In this document: positions 1 to 10,308 of the stretch, piece by piece | Layout of the letters: each line of letters starts with the position of its first letter | Numbering within the stretch: the stretch's first letter is position 1 | Origin: Actinomycetota bacterium | GTDB lineage: Bacteria; Actinomycetota; Acidimicrobiia; Acidimicrobiales; MedAcidi-G1 | Length of the DNA: 54,885 nt | Direction of reading: 5' to 3' | Assembly (NCBI GenBank): GCA_902634555.1 | Contig: CACPKO010000007.1 | Span: 1-54,885 of the forward strand | The notes under the pieces: generated by a model | The model's input: the letters and a program-made list of their open reading frames with translations, nothing else | The model's database searches: none | Told to the model about the DNA's origin: nothing | Made by a program: the position numbers and the translations under genes

Positions 1-456
1 ATAGACCACATCACTGTTCGACAATGTATTGAAGGCTTACTAATAGGTATCTTTAGTCAAGCCATACTGGTTCCACTTCTTTATCTGCCCGCATTGTTTT
101 TCGTCGATGATTTAGATGTTTCAGGACCAGCCCGAGAACTGACAGAGCGCGCTCATGGCATAGGCATTTTTCTACTCGTACTAGTAGTAGTAGTAGGTGC
201 ACCAGTGGTTGAAGAAATATTCTTTAGAGGGTTTGCTCTGCGAGCGTTTCAAGATCGCTGGTCTCCAGTACCAGCTTTGATTGCTAGTTCCCTTCTCTTT
301 GGTTTGGTTCACTTCCAACCTCTCCAATTCCCAGCATTAGTCTTATTTGGATTAATAGCGGGAAAGATTGCTCAACGGGATGGTCATTTAGGAAGAGCTA
401 TATGGGCTCACGCGGGCTTTAATGCTTATACAGTTTTTGTTCTGGTGTACCTGTGA
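1..456 (+). CDS. CPBP family intramembrane metalloprotease (CAAX protease self-immunity), 5'-truncated by window edge
   Basis: EEIFFRGF motif and hydrophobic segments. Frame 1 is open from base 1 to the stop at 456, so the listed ORF at 94 is probably only the 3' part of the gene. Confidence 0.8.
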   Translation: MDHITVRQCIEGLLIGIFSQAILVPLLYLPALFFVDDLDVSGPARELTERAHGIGIFLLVLVVVVGAPVVEEIFFRGFALRAFQDRWSPVPALIASSLLFGLVHFQPLQFPALVLFGLIAGKIAQRDGHLGRAIWAHAGFNAYTVFVLVYL

Positions 457-2933
457 AAGAAAATAACTTGTATAGATCTGTTCGGGAGGCTTCTCCCGCT
501 AATTGGGTGACAGCTGCCATTGTCATTCTTTCCACCTTCTACTTGCTATGGATAGTTAACCCAAATGGGGTTCTTTTTTCTTCAACGCTTCCCACTGGAG
601 GAGATCTAGGGGCACATGTCTGGGGTCCCGCATTCATAAGAGATGAGTTGCTACCCAATTTCAGACTCTCTGGATGGACTCCCGATTGGTATGCCGGCTT
701 CCCCGCCTATCACTTTTACATGGTCGTTCCAATGCTTTTTATCGTTGCGATAAATGTTGGATTCATTTTACCAATCGCTATTCCGCTAGTTGCACTAGGA
801 ATTTTTTGTATAGTTCAACTCCTGCAGCGCCGCCCAACTGCTTGGATACCTATGTCAATTGGTCTCCTTCTCTTAATGATCGTGGTTATCCCAGTTCATT
901 ACGGAATTGCCATAAAACTTGTTACTGTCGCTGGTCTTGTATTGATGCCACTTTCAGGTTGGGTTATGGGGCGACTCTCCGGACTTCCTTTTCCTGCGCC
1001 AGGCCTAATGGCAGCGGCCACGCTTGCTTTTATTTTTGACCGGTCATTCAATATCTTTGGTGGAAACCTCATGTCCACCATGGCCGGCGAATTTGCTTAT
1101 GCGCTCGCAGTTTCTGCGTGTTTGGTTTACATCGGAGTGCTTATGCGCGGCATGGCAACTGGGAAAGGCCGAGTATGGGCGGCATTACTTCTTTCCCTTA
1201 TTGGGTTATGCCATCTATTAGTTGCTTTCTATGCACTCGTTATCACGCTTCTCGCGGTTCTTTTCCGTCCAACTAAAGAAAGAATCCAGTGGGTTATCAC
1301 AATTGGGTTTGTCGCGGCTCTTCTTTCTGCTTTTTGGGTTTTGCCGTTTTGGTGGCAAAGAGACCATTTGAATGACATGGCATGGGACAAACTCCCTCGA
1401 TTCAAATCATACCTATGGGACCGTAGTGACTTAGCAGCAGACTTTCTAACGAATAGCCCTCCATTTCAAGTAGTTCTAATTTTGGCTGGACTGGGATTCC
1501 TCTTATCTTTAATTTTTCGACGGAGATTAGGGGTAGTTCTAGGAGCATCTCTTGTTGTTTTAGCCCTAGCTTTCATCCACCTTCCAGAGGGGCGGCTTTA
1601 TAACGGGCGTATTCTTCCGATGTATTACCTTGCGGCTTACCTCCTCGCAGCAATTAGTGTCGCTGAGTTTTTAAGGGTTACCGGGCTATTCCTTCAAGGA
1701 TTAGCAGAGAAAATGAAACAATTAGGGAGGATCCTCCCACATGCAGGATCTGTCGTAGTTACTCTAGTCCTTATTGTCTTCTTAGGATTACCGCTGAGGT
1801 CATTACCTGGAGGTTCAACTACAGGCGACACCTATCAGTGGATGGGATTCGAAACCAAGGAATTAAATCTTGGACGCGGTTGGGTTAATTGGAACTTTTC
1901 TGGCTACGAAGGACGAATCGGAGATGCTAATGGTGGGGGCTGGGAAGAACACCGAGCTTTTGTAAGCACGATGGAAGAAGTTGGCGAAAAATTCGGTTGT
2001 GGTCGACTCATGTGGGAATACAACCGAGACCTTGTTCGCTATGGAACCCCCATGGCTCTCATGCTTATGCCGCATTGGACCGACGGCTGCATAGGTTCGA
2101 TGGAGGGGCTTTATTTTGAAGCCTCAACAACGACTCCGTATCACTTCTTGATGCAATCAGAATTATCAATGGAGCCATCTCGCGCTCAGAGAGGACTTCC
2201 ATATCGGTCTTTTAATTTGAGAGAAGGAGTATTTCATCTTCAAGAATTTGGAGTCCGATATTATGCTGCTTCTTCAAATCGTCCAGTGTCTGAAGCGAGG
2301 AGGCACCCGTTTCTGACTGAAATAGCAACCTCAGGACCGTGGACTGTCTTTTTAGTTGAAGACTCACCTTTAGTGGAACCTTTAGTTGCAGAACCAGCAG
2401 TCTGGACTGACATAGATCATTCAACATGGTTGGATCCCTCTGTTGAAGTTTTTAACGATAACTCTCAGTCCGTAGTTCGTCTTCTTGATGGATCCGATGC
2501 GTGGCAACGAATAGAGTCAAATGAACTCCCAGAAATAAGAGAACTGAGAGAAGTAGAAGTCACTGAAGTAGTTACTGACGTCGACAAGGTGTCTTTTAAA
2601 GTAAGTGAAACAGGTGTTCCAGTGCTAGTAAAAGTTTCGTATTTTCCAAACTGGAAAGTTGAAGGAGCGGCAGGTCCTTGGAGAGCGACACCCAATCTTA
2701 TGGTTGTTTTGCCTACTGAAGAAAAAGTTGTACTTACTTACGGACGAACTGGAGTAGACCTTTTTTCCATCTTCTTATCTTTAATCGGGTTGGTGCTTTT
2801 ACTTGTATTACGATTTCGGTCTGAGATAGAGATAGAAGATATCAAAAGGTCTCGGGCTGATGAACTTTTAGGCGAATGGACTCAACGCACAAAAGACGAG
2901 GCGTTATCTGATGATTCAGAGAGTTCGATTTGA
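453..2933 (+). CDS. Large multi-TM membrane protein, GT-C-like / '6-pyruvoyl-tetrahydropterin synthase-related' membrane family
   Basis: 826 aa, many TM helices. N-terminal GGDLGAHVWGPAFIRDELLP...GWTPDWYAGFPAYHFY resembles actinobacterial GT-C-like membrane proteins. GTG start overlaps the upstream stop by 4 bp. Confidence 0.6.
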   Translation: MKENNLYRSVREASPANWVTAAIVILSTFYLLWIVNPNGVLFSSTLPTGGDLGAHVWGPAFIRDELLPNFRLSGWTPDWYAGFPAYHFYMVVPMLFIVAINVGFILPIAIPLVALGIFCIVQLLQRRPTAWIPMSIGLLLLMIVVIPVHYGIAIKLVTVAGLVLMPLSGWVMGRLSGLPFPAPGLMAAATLAFIFDRSFNIFGGNLMSTMAGEFAYALAVSACLVYIGVLMRGMATGKGRVWAALLLSLIGLCHLLVAFYALVITLLAVLFRPTKERIQWVITIGFVAALLSAFWVLPFWWQRDHLNDMAWDKLPRFKSYLWDRSDLAADFLTNSPPFQVVLILAGLGFLLSLIFRRRLGVVLGASLVVLALAFIHLPEGRLYNGRILPMYYLAAYLLAAISVAEFLRVTGLFLQGLAEKMKQLGRILPHAGSVVVTLVLIVFLGLPLRSLPGGSTTGDTYQWMGFETKELNLGRGWVNWNFSGYEGRIGDANGGGWEEHRAFVSTMEEVGEKFGCGRLMWEYNRDLVRYGTPMALMLMPHWTDGCIGSMEGLYFEASTTTPYHFLMQSELSMEPSRAQRGLPYRSFNLREGVFHLQEFGVRYYAASSNRPVSEARRHPFLTEIATSGPWTVFLVEDSPLVEPLVAEPAVWTDIDHSTWLDPSVEVFNDNSQSVVRLLDGSDAWQRIESNELPEIRELREVEVTEVVTDVDKVSFKVSETGVPVLVKVSYFPNWKVEGAAGPWRATPNLMVVLPTEEKVVLTYGRTGVDLFSIFLSLIGLVLLLVLRFRSEIEIEDIKRSRADELLGEWTQRTKDEALSDDSESSI

Positions 2934-4096
2934 TGAAATTTCGTATTCAACGGTTTTTAGTAGTCGGGATTATTGCTACCGCATTGGACGTTAGTCTTTT
3001 CGTCTTCTTGCATAAAATAGGGTGGTCGTTGGTTCTGGCAAATGTTTTAGCTTTAAATGCAGCAGCCTTGCTTGCATGGCCCTTACATCGTTTATTTACT
3101 TTTGCGGATGATCCATTTACTCGCTGGATTGGTTCCCCCGGAGTGTTTGGATTCATGGTTGTCACCGCCGGTTTGGTAGATACTGGTGTTGTTTGTGTAT
3201 TCAATCCAGATCGTGAAGTTCAAGCAGAATTGTTAGCCAAACTAATAGCAGTAGTTGCTGCTGCTCTGGTAAGAGCCATTTCGTATCGAATAATCATCTT
3301 CCGTACCATCAGACGGGAACAAGACCGACCAACAAATCGGCCAGCGCCAAAAGGAGATTATCGGTTGACGGTCATTATCCCGGCTTATCGAGAAGTAGAC
3401 AGAATAAAGAACACAATTGAAAGAATAAGAAGCGAGTTGGGGTCAAAGATTGACAATGATTTAGAAGTGATTGTTGTTGACGACGGATCAAAAGATGGCA
3501 CAGCAGAAGCTGCCGGATTGGCTGACCAGTTAATTGTTCTTCCTGGGAATCAGGGAAAAGGATCGGCACTTCGAAAAGGCGTTGACAAATCAAACGGAAG
3601 AGTAGTTGCCTTCACTGATGCCGATTTAGCTTATTCTCCCTCACAAATTTTTAACCTATTGGTTGAAGTTGAAAATGGGTATGACTGGGTTGTAGGAAAT
3701 CGACATCATGCCGACACACGAACAATCGTGAAGGCAGGAGTTATAAGAGGAATGGGAGGAAGACTTGTTAATTTTGCCACTCACCTGCTGCTACTTGGCC
3801 AGTATCGCGATACACAATGTGGTCTCAAAGCATTCCGATCAGACGTCGCTAAATCATTATTTTCGTCCTCGACTATCAACGGGTTTGCTTTTGACGTGGA
3901 ACTATTCCATTTAGCTGAACGTTGGAGATTGTCTTTGTCAGAAATATCTGTAGAAGTTGAGCATTCAGAACGTACTACTGTTCGAGTGGTTCAAGACGGG
4001 CTCCGCCTTCTCCGTGATCTAATTCATGTAAGACGATTAGCGAGCCAAGGTATTTATCCTGTAGACCCTCAATTGCCAAAGGCAAGTAAAGTTTAA
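2930..4096 (+). CDS. GtrA-like membrane domain fused to family 2 glycosyltransferase (polyprenyl-phosphate sugar synthase type)
   Basis: N-terminal 4-TM GtrA-like region, then YRLTVIIPAYREVDRI...VIVVDDGSKDGT...FTDADLAYSPSQI typical of GT2 dolichyl-phosphate glucosyltransferases. ATGA overlap with the upstream gene. Confidence 0.8.
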   Translation: MMKFRIQRFLVVGIIATALDVSLFVFLHKIGWSLVLANVLALNAAALLAWPLHRLFTFADDPFTRWIGSPGVFGFMVVTAGLVDTGVVCVFNPDREVQAELLAKLIAVVAAALVRAISYRIIIFRTIRREQDRPTNRPAPKGDYRLTVIIPAYREVDRIKNTIERIRSELGSKIDNDLEVIVVDDGSKDGTAEAAGLADQLIVLPGNQGKGSALRKGVDKSNGRVVAFTDADLAYSPSQIFNLLVEVENGYDWVVGNRHHADTRTIVKAGVIRGMGGRLVNFATHLLLLGQYRDTQCGLKAFRSDVAKSLFSSSTINGFAFDVELFHLAERWRLSLSEISVEVEHSERTTVRVVQDGLRLLRDLIHVRRLASQGIYPVDPQLPKASKV

Positions 4097-4098
4097 GA

Positions 4099-5457
4099 AT
4101 GCAAGGCTTACCCTCTATTTTCAAAGCTTATGACATTCGGGGATTGGTCCCTGAACAACTCAATTCTGATATTGCACACTCAATCGGAGAGTCGTGGGCG
4201 CGATTAGTCAAAAAAACTGAACCGGAAACTAGTTGTGTTCTAGTAGGACGCGACATGAGACCAAGCGGGGAAGAATTAGCATTAGCTTTCTCAGAAGGAG
4301 TAAATGCTCAATCGTTAGACGTAATTGATTTGGGCCTTTGTTCAACAGACATGCTTTATTTCGCTTCCGGTCATTTACAACTTCCCGGATCGGTTTTTAC
4401 TGCAAGTCATAACCCCTCTGGCTATAACGGAATCAAATTTTGTTTCTCCGAAGCTCGCCCAGTTAGTTCAGATACGGGAATTGAAGAAATTCGTGACGAA
4501 GTTCTCTCAAAAATAGCCACTGGAGATGGGTCAGGAAGTATTTCCCAACTAAACCTTTTAGGAGAATTTGCTAATCATGTTAAATCGTTTGTTGACACTG
4601 ACAAGTTAAAACCATTACGAGTTGTAGCAGATACAGCAAATGGAATGGGAGGATTAGTCGTTCCTGCAGTTTTTCAAGACCTCCCTTTTCAAATTGAAAT
4701 TATGTATCAAGATTTGGATGGCACTTTCCCTAATCACCCAGCGGACCCAATACAACCTGAAAATCTTGTGGACTTACAGAAACGCGTCATTGAAACAAAC
4801 GCTGATATCGGGCTTGCCTTTGACGGTGATGCTGATCGAGTTTTCCTAGTAGACGAAAAAGCTCAACCAGTTTCAGGATCAGTTACCACAGCTCTTGTGG
4901 CGAAGAAAGTTTTGAACGAAGAGCCAGGAGCAACAATAGTCCACAACTTAATTTGCTCGAAGATCGTCCCGGAAACAATTGCCCAAATGGGTGGGAGAGC
5001 AGTACGAACTCGTGTTGGACATTCATATATAAAGAAAATCATGGCTGAAGAACACGCTGCATTTGGAGGAGAACATTCTGGACATTATTACTTCAGAGAT
5101 AACTTCAGAGCAGATTCTGGGCTCATCGCTGCACTCATAGTGCTCGAAGAACTTTCCTGCGCCTCAAAGCCTTTAAGTCTTTTAACAGAGCCTTTTAGTT
5201 CATACATTACTTCGGGAGAAATCAATATTGAAGTTGAAGAATTATCAAAAGTTATTCAAGAAGTATCAAAAAAATATTCAAATTACGGTCAAGACAATTT
5301 AGATGGGCTAACAGTACAACTTGAAAAGTGTTGGTTTAATCTTCGCCCATCAAATACAGAACCGTTATTACGGCTTAACCTAGAAGCAGAAGATGAAGCC
5401 TCCTACGAAACAACTTTGCAAGAGGTCATGAATCTGATTGAGTCAAATAAGAAATGA
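4099..5457 (+). CDS. manB: Phosphomannomutase/phosphoglucomutase
   Basis: TASHNPSGYNGIKF phosphoserine loop, GDGDADRVF-type metal loop (AFDGDADRVF), C-terminal RPSNTEPLLRLNLEA. Confidence 0.93.
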   Translation: MQGLPSIFKAYDIRGLVPEQLNSDIAHSIGESWARLVKKTEPETSCVLVGRDMRPSGEELALAFSEGVNAQSLDVIDLGLCSTDMLYFASGHLQLPGSVFTASHNPSGYNGIKFCFSEARPVSSDTGIEEIRDEVLSKIATGDGSGSISQLNLLGEFANHVKSFVDTDKLKPLRVVADTANGMGGLVVPAVFQDLPFQIEIMYQDLDGTFPNHPADPIQPENLVDLQKRVIETNADIGLAFDGDADRVFLVDEKAQPVSGSVTTALVAKKVLNEEPGATIVHNLICSKIVPETIAQMGGRAVRTRVGHSYIKKIMAEEHAAFGGEHSGHYYFRDNFRADSGLIAALIVLEELSCASKPLSLLTEPFSSYITSGEINIEVEELSKVIQEVSKKYSNYGQDNLDGLTVQLEKCWFNLRPSNTEPLLRLNLEAEDEASYETTLQEVMNLIESNKK

Positions 5458-5469
5458 AAGGGAGAGCAA

Positions 5470-5700
5470 ATGACGCTTGATTCAAGACTTTTAGAAATCT
5501 TGGCTTGTCCTGAAGACAAGGGACCACTCTTATATTTTGAAGATGAAAACTTTCTCTACAACGAACGGCTTCATCGTCGCTACCTGATAAAAGAAGATAT
5601 ACCAATCATGTTGATTGATGAGTCAGAAACAGTTACAGAAGAAGAGCATGAGAATTTGATGGAACTTGCAAGGTCTAAGGGCCTTAGCCCAACTTTTTAA
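5470..5700 (+). CDS. Trm112-like (UPF0434) small protein
   Basis: 76 aa, LLEILACPEDKGPLLYF...YNERLHRRYLIKEDIPIML; located between manB and manA. Confidence 0.85.
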   Translation: MTLDSRLLEILACPEDKGPLLYFEDENFLYNERLHRRYLIKEDIPIMLIDESETVTEEEHENLMELARSKGLSPTF

Positions 5701-5723
5701 TCTCAAACACCCTTTCATCTCTA

Positions 5724-6779
5724 GTGGACTCAATAACTGGTTACCTCCAAAACTACGAATGGGGCTCTTTCAATGCTCTAGCGGATCTACGTGGAGTGGA
5801 TCCATCTGGATCTCCTGAAGCAGAAATCTGGTTTGGTGTTCATCCATCAGGACCTTCAACAGTAGAAAGAGAATCAGGACGAATAACACTTCAAGAAGCT
5901 ATCGATCTCGTAGAAGAAGAAATGCCGTACTTGGTGAAAGTTCTTGCCGCACAACGTCCGCTGTCATTGCAGACCCATCCCGATGCGACACAAGCCGCCT
6001 CAGGTTTTGACGACAATCGATCTAAGCCAGAAATGATTTGTGCCCTCACACCATTTCAGGCTTTATGTGGCTTCAAAACCACATCCGAAGCTTATGAAGT
6101 GTCCACTCGACTTCAATTACCTGAAGACTTGTTATCCATGATCAAAGATGCTGTTGATCTTTCCCAAGTAATAGAAAGTATTTTGACTCAGGAACGTAAA
6201 AGAGATATTGAGTCTTTGACGCAGACGTGTGAGGAAATGATTGAAGGCGGGTCTCTTTCTCCTGAGGCTAAAACCATAATCAAATTAGCAAAAGAATATC
6301 CAGAAGACCCTTCGCTGCTCATCATCCCAATGATGCAAATCCATACATTAAAACCTGGGGAAGCTCTCTTTTTAAAGCCTGGAGTTCTTCACGCATATCT
6401 AGAAGGTGTTGCTCTAGAAGTAATGGGTTCAAGTGACAATGTCGTAAGAGCAGGATTCACCACCAAAGAGAAAGACCCTGCAGCTCTCTTACAAATATTA
6501 GATTTCGAAGCCAACCCAAATATTCAAACCCCGTCTTCTAGCCATCATAGATATCAGACAATGACACCAGAATTTGACGTTGAAAGAATCGAAGGAACAA
6601 CAATCCAAGTACCGAGAAGGGAAGGCACCGACATTGTTGTTTCAACTCTTATGGACACGGTATTAACTTCAGAAAAAGAAGAACTCATTGTGAAACAAGG
6701 ATCTGCAGCCTGGATACCAAAAGCTGAAGGTGCGTACCATATTCAAACTGCGGGAATCGCGTACCGAGTAATTGGTTAA
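5724..6779 (+). CDS. manA: Mannose-6-phosphate isomerase, class I
   Basis: LSLQTHPDATQA, LKPGVLHAYLEGVALEVMGSSDNVVRAG; GTG start. Confidence 0.92.
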   Translation: MDSITGYLQNYEWGSFNALADLRGVDPSGSPEAEIWFGVHPSGPSTVERESGRITLQEAIDLVEEEMPYLVKVLAAQRPLSLQTHPDATQAASGFDDNRSKPEMICALTPFQALCGFKTTSEAYEVSTRLQLPEDLLSMIKDAVDLSQVIESILTQERKRDIESLTQTCEEMIEGGSLSPEAKTIIKLAKEYPEDPSLLIIPMMQIHTLKPGEALFLKPGVLHAYLEGVALEVMGSSDNVVRAGFTTKEKDPAALLQILDFEANPNIQTPSSSHHRYQTMTPEFDVERIEGTTIQVPRREGTDIVVSTLMDTVLTSEKEELIVKQGSAAWIPKAEGAYHIQTAGIAYRVIG

Positions 6780-6886
6780 CGAAGATAGAGTGACGGTGTG
6801 GCTGCTTGATATGGAGTTAGACGACCCCAGCCCGAAGAAAACTTTACAATCTAGAAATTCTGAATAAAGAAAGTTGAAGAGTCGTC

Positions 6887-8329
6887 ATGTCCGTAAAAGA
6901 AGATTACAAAATCGCAGATATTGATTTGCATGTATTGGGACGCCATGAAATCCGGCTAGCCGAGCACGAAATGCCGGGACTGATGTCGTTACGCGCAGAA
7001 TATCTTGACGAACAGCCCTTATCTGGTGCACGCATCACTGGCTCGCTGCATATGACAGTACAAACTGCTGTTCTCATTGAAACATTGGTAGCTCTTGGTG
7101 CTCAAGTTAGATGGGCAAGTTGCAACATCTTCTCAACACAAGACCACGCAGCAGCAGCAGTAGTCGTAGGAAAAAATGGCACTCCAGAAGATCCTCAAGG
7201 AGTCCCAGTTTATGCGTGGAAAGGAGAGACTCTAGAGGAATATTGGTGGGCAACAACCCAAGTTCTGCAATGGCCTGATGGTGGAGGCCCGAATCTCATA
7301 CTTGATGATGGGGGAGACGCAACGCTGCTGGTTCATAAGGGGTCCGAATTTGAGAAATCTGGTGTTGTTCCAGATAAAGATGAAGAAGATTCTGCTGAGT
7401 GGGGGGTTGTCCTAGATCTTCTCAGGTCTTCTTTGCAAGAAAATCCTCAGCGCTGGTCGCACATCGCATCTGGAATTCGCGGTGTTTCAGAAGAAACAAC
7501 TACAGGGGTGCACCGGCTTTACCAAATGCAAGAAGCAGGTGAACTCATGTTCCCCGCGATCAACGTAAATGATGCAGTGACTAAATCAAAGTTTGACAAT
7601 TTATATGGCTGCCGTCATTCGCTTATTGATGGCATCAACCGTGCGACAGACGTCATGATTGGCGGCAAAACTGCTGTGGTTTGCGGATTTGGAGATGTAG
7701 GTAAAGGTTGTGCAGAGTCTCTTCGTGGGCAAGGAGCAAGAGTGATCGTTACAGAAGTAGACCCTATCTGTGCCTTACAAGCAGCTATGCAAGGGTATGA
7801 GGTTAATACTTTGGAACGGGTGATAGATAAAGCCGACATCTTTATTACCGCTACGGGTTGCAAAGACGTCCTTACCGCGGAGCATATGGGCCGCATGAAG
7901 CATCAAGCCATAGTAGGAAATATTGGTCACTTTGATAATGAGATCGACATGGCTGGTTTGACTGAACTTTCAGATGTGCAGCGAGTCGAGATTAAGCCTC
8001 AAGTAGACGAATATGTATTTCCCGATGGTCATTCAATAATCGTATTGTCAGAAGGGCGACTGCTAAATCTTGGTAATGCCACAGGGCACCCCAGCTTTGT
8101 TATGTCAGCAAGCTTTTCAAATCAAGTGCTCGCACAAATTGAGCTTCATAAGAATGCTGAAGAATACGGGAAAGATGTGGTGACTCTTCCTAAAATTCTT
8201 GATGAGAAAGTTGCACGACTTCATTTAGATGCACTTGGTGTAAGGCTGACAGAAATGACAACCGAACAAGCAGACTACCTCGGAGTGAATTCTCAAGGTC
8301 CGTTCAAGCCTGATCATTACCGGTACTAA
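6887..8329 (+). CDS. ahcY: Adenosylhomocysteinase
   Basis: 480 aa; [49 protein letters not shown]-terminal [10 protein letters not shown]. Confidence 0.97.
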   Translation: MSVKEDYKIADIDLHVLGRHEIRLAEHEMPGLMSLRAEYLDEQPLSGARITGSLHMTVQTAVLIETLVALGAQVRWASCNIFSTQDHAAAAVVVGKNGTPEDPQGVPVYAWKGETLEEYWWATTQVLQWPDGGGPNLILDDGGDATLLVHKGSEFEKSGVVPDKDEEDSAEWGVVLDLLRSSLQENPQRWSHIASGIRGVSEETTTGVHRLYQMQEAGELMFPAINVNDAVTKSKFDNLYGCRHSLIDGINRATDVMIGGKTAVVCGFGDVGKGCAESLRGQGARVIVTEVDPICALQAAMQGYEVNTLERVIDKADIFITATGCKDVLTAEHMGRMKHQAIVGNIGHFDNEIDMAGLTELSDVQRVEIKPQVDEYVFPDGHSIIVLSEGRLLNLGNATGHPSFVMSASFSNQVLAQIELHKNAEEYGKDVVTLPKILDEKVARLHLDALGVRLTEMTTEQADYLGVNSQGPFKPDHYRY

Positions 8330-8353
8330 ATCGTAAGTAAGGAAACAAGAAAA

Positions 8354-9004
8354 GTGATTTGTGGCATAGCTGGTGGAGCAAGCGCCGGAAAGACAACCAT
8401 CGTTAATGCTTTAAAGGAACGCTTCGCTGTGGAAGAGAAAACACTGGCAATCCTTCCATTAGATAGCTATAACCGTGACCATTCAGATCTTTCCTTAGAA
8501 GACAGGGCCAAAATCAATTTTGATCATCCAGATGCGTTTGAACATGATCTGTACCTAAAGCATTTAGCTTTACTAAAGGAAGGAAAAGCAGTTGACATTC
8601 CTGTCTATGACTTCTCTACTCACTCAAGAACAGCAGCGGTTGAACGAATCAATCCAGCGGAATTAATTATTGGAGAAGGGCACTTACTGTTTGTTATTCC
8701 AGAAGTTGTAAGAAAGTTTGATGTAAGAATATTCATATCTGCTCCTGAAGAGCTTCGTCTGAAACGCCGGTTAGAAAGAGATGTGCGTGAACGAGGAAGA
8801 ACGCCTGAAAGTATACGCTCTCAGTTTGCTGCCACGGTCGCTCCGATGCATGACAAATATATAGAGCCCTCTTCTTCATTAGCGGACCTCATTATTGATG
8901 GGTCTGCGCCTATAGAAGAGAGTTTAGAAAAAGTTCTGGAATGTCTTGATAACAGAGAAAACGTATTATCAAAAGAAATAGAGACGCTAGGGTTTCAGGC
9001 GTGA
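8354..9004 (+). CDS. udk: Uridine kinase
   Basis: GIAGGASAGKTTI P-loop, NFDHPDAF, VDIPVYDFSTHSR, PMHDKYIEPS. GTG start. Confidence 0.88.
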   Translation: MICGIAGGASAGKTTIVNALKERFAVEEKTLAILPLDSYNRDHSDLSLEDRAKINFDHPDAFEHDLYLKHLALLKEGKAVDIPVYDFSTHSRTAAVERINPAELIIGEGHLLFVIPEVVRKFDVRIFISAPEELRLKRRLERDVRERGRTPESIRSQFAATVAPMHDKYIEPSSSLADLIIDGSAPIEESLEKVLECLDNRENVLSKEIETLGFQA

Positions 9005-9504
9005 GTTCATCAGAAGAAAACGAAAACGAGCAGCTCGATGCGTTACCAGCAGATCTTGATGTTACAGGACTGGTCGGGCCCTATATTTTCCCAGACAATA
9101 GTCGAAGACGTATACCTGGATATCTGTACCTGCTGATTGCAGCGACACTAATCGTGATAACAGGAGTTGCTGGCGACTCTTCTTTAGTGAACAACGGACT
9201 AATTTTCGGAAGTATTGGATTAGCTCTAATAGGTCTTTTTCATCTACAAGCAGGTTGGCGATTAGGCCCAGATGAAGGAGATGCTCTCGTTGCAGCGACT
9301 CAAGCAATGGGCTTTCCAGTCGGTCATGCTTCAGCCCAACTGGCTTGGCGTGGACTTCGAAGTCGTCCGACATGGAGGATCCTTTTATATTCCAATGAAT
9401 CCCCACCAGAGCGAAGAGGATTGGTTTTTGTTGATGGGGTCAATGGAGAGATAATTGCAAAATACGTTGAAGAGAACCCTGAGGTATGGGACACAAGCAG
9501 CTAG
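9001..9504 (+). CDS. Conserved hypothetical membrane protein
   Basis: 167 aa with two adjacent TM helices and a soluble C-terminal domain; overlaps the udk stop by 4 bp (GTGA). Family not recognised. Confidence 0.65.
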   Translation: MSSSEENENEQLDALPADLDVTGLVGPYIFPDNSRRRIPGYLYLLIAATLIVITGVAGDSSLVNNGLIFGSIGLALIGLFHLQAGWRLGPDEGDALVAATQAMGFPVGHASAQLAWRGLRSRPTWRILLYSNESPPERRGLVFVDGVNGEIIAKYVEENPEVWDTSS

Positions 9505-9619
9505 TAACCCATAGCCTCGGCCTCCACTGATACGCTAAACAGCATTCAGGTATTCAAATCAGGTTGCTGACTATCAGTAATTAGCCGGATGAATCTTTAG
9601 GTGTCGCAGGAGGAACAAC

Positions 9620-10234
9620 ATGTTGGACGGTAACTTGCGAACAGCAGTAGACCGAGCTCTAATCCCTATCGGGCGCGGTCTTCAGCGAATAGGCGTAACT
9701 GCGGATGTAGTAACGATTATCGGGATAGTTATGTCAGGTGCTGCTGCAGTAGCAATAGGACGTGGAAGTCTGCTTTTAGGTTTCATCCTTCTCATTCTTA
9801 CTGGCATTCCAGATGCCTTGGATGGAGCAGTTGCAAAAGCCGCAGGAACTTCTTCGAAGCGCGGAGCATTTTTTGATTCAGTCTCAGACCGCCTTACAGA
9901 CGCACTCCTCTTCGGCGGACTTGCGTGGCATTATGCAACTACTCGACCAGACCACCTCATGATGCTTCCAGTAGCAGTAATGGCTTCCGCTCAAATAATT
10001 TCATACCAAAGAGCCAAGGCTGAACTCCTCGGGTATGAAGCAAAAGGTGGAGTGATGGAGCGAGCTGAAAGATTCATCGTGCTGGCTCTAGGGCTTCTAC
10101 TCTCTGTTTTAATCGGAGACGATGCTTTGCTCGTTGTTCTCTGGATAATGCTTGTACTCACACTGATCACAGCAATCCAACGTTTCATAAAAGTCTGGAT
10201 TCAAGCAACCGCTGAGCAAAAAGAGGGACTTTGA
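9620..10234 (+). CDS. pgsA: CDP-alcohol phosphatidyltransferase (phosphatidylinositol-phosphate synthase type)
   Basis: CDP-AP signature DALDGAVAKAAGTSSKRGAFFDSVSD plus TM helices; followed by acyltransferase and pimA as in actinobacterial PIM clusters. AGGAGG SD upstream. Confidence 0.82.
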   Translation: MLDGNLRTAVDRALIPIGRGLQRIGVTADVVTIIGIVMSGAAAVAIGRGSLLLGFILLILTGIPDALDGAVAKAAGTSSKRGAFFDSVSDRLTDALLFGGLAWHYATTRPDHLMMLPVAVMASAQIISYQRAKAELLGYEAKGGVMERAERFIVLALGLLLSVLIGDDALLVVLWIMLVLTLITAIQRFIKVWIQATAEQKEGL

Positions 10235-10308
10235 AATCATTTCAAGAGGCAGATGAGTAGTGTGAGTCTTTCAATGTTTTCCTGCGCAAGTGAAGTCAGT
10301 TAAACCAT

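Noticed and set aside
183-200. Short TAG/GTA trinucleotide run
   Set aside because: Encodes a Val-rich TM segment (LVVVVGA) in the CPBP protein; ordinary codon repetition.
674-1221. Plus-strand out-of-frame ORFs 674-1039 and 1024-1221, and similar ones at 4325, 9272, 11027, 31361 and 38370
   Set aside because: Nested in alternate frames of well-supported genes; no domain signal.
6780-6886. Spacer before ahcY: possible SAH riboswitch and a 25-codon GTG ORF (6790-6867)
   Set aside because: Could not find the conserved SAH-riboswitch core, and the mini-ORF has no convincing SD. A covariance-model scan would settle it.
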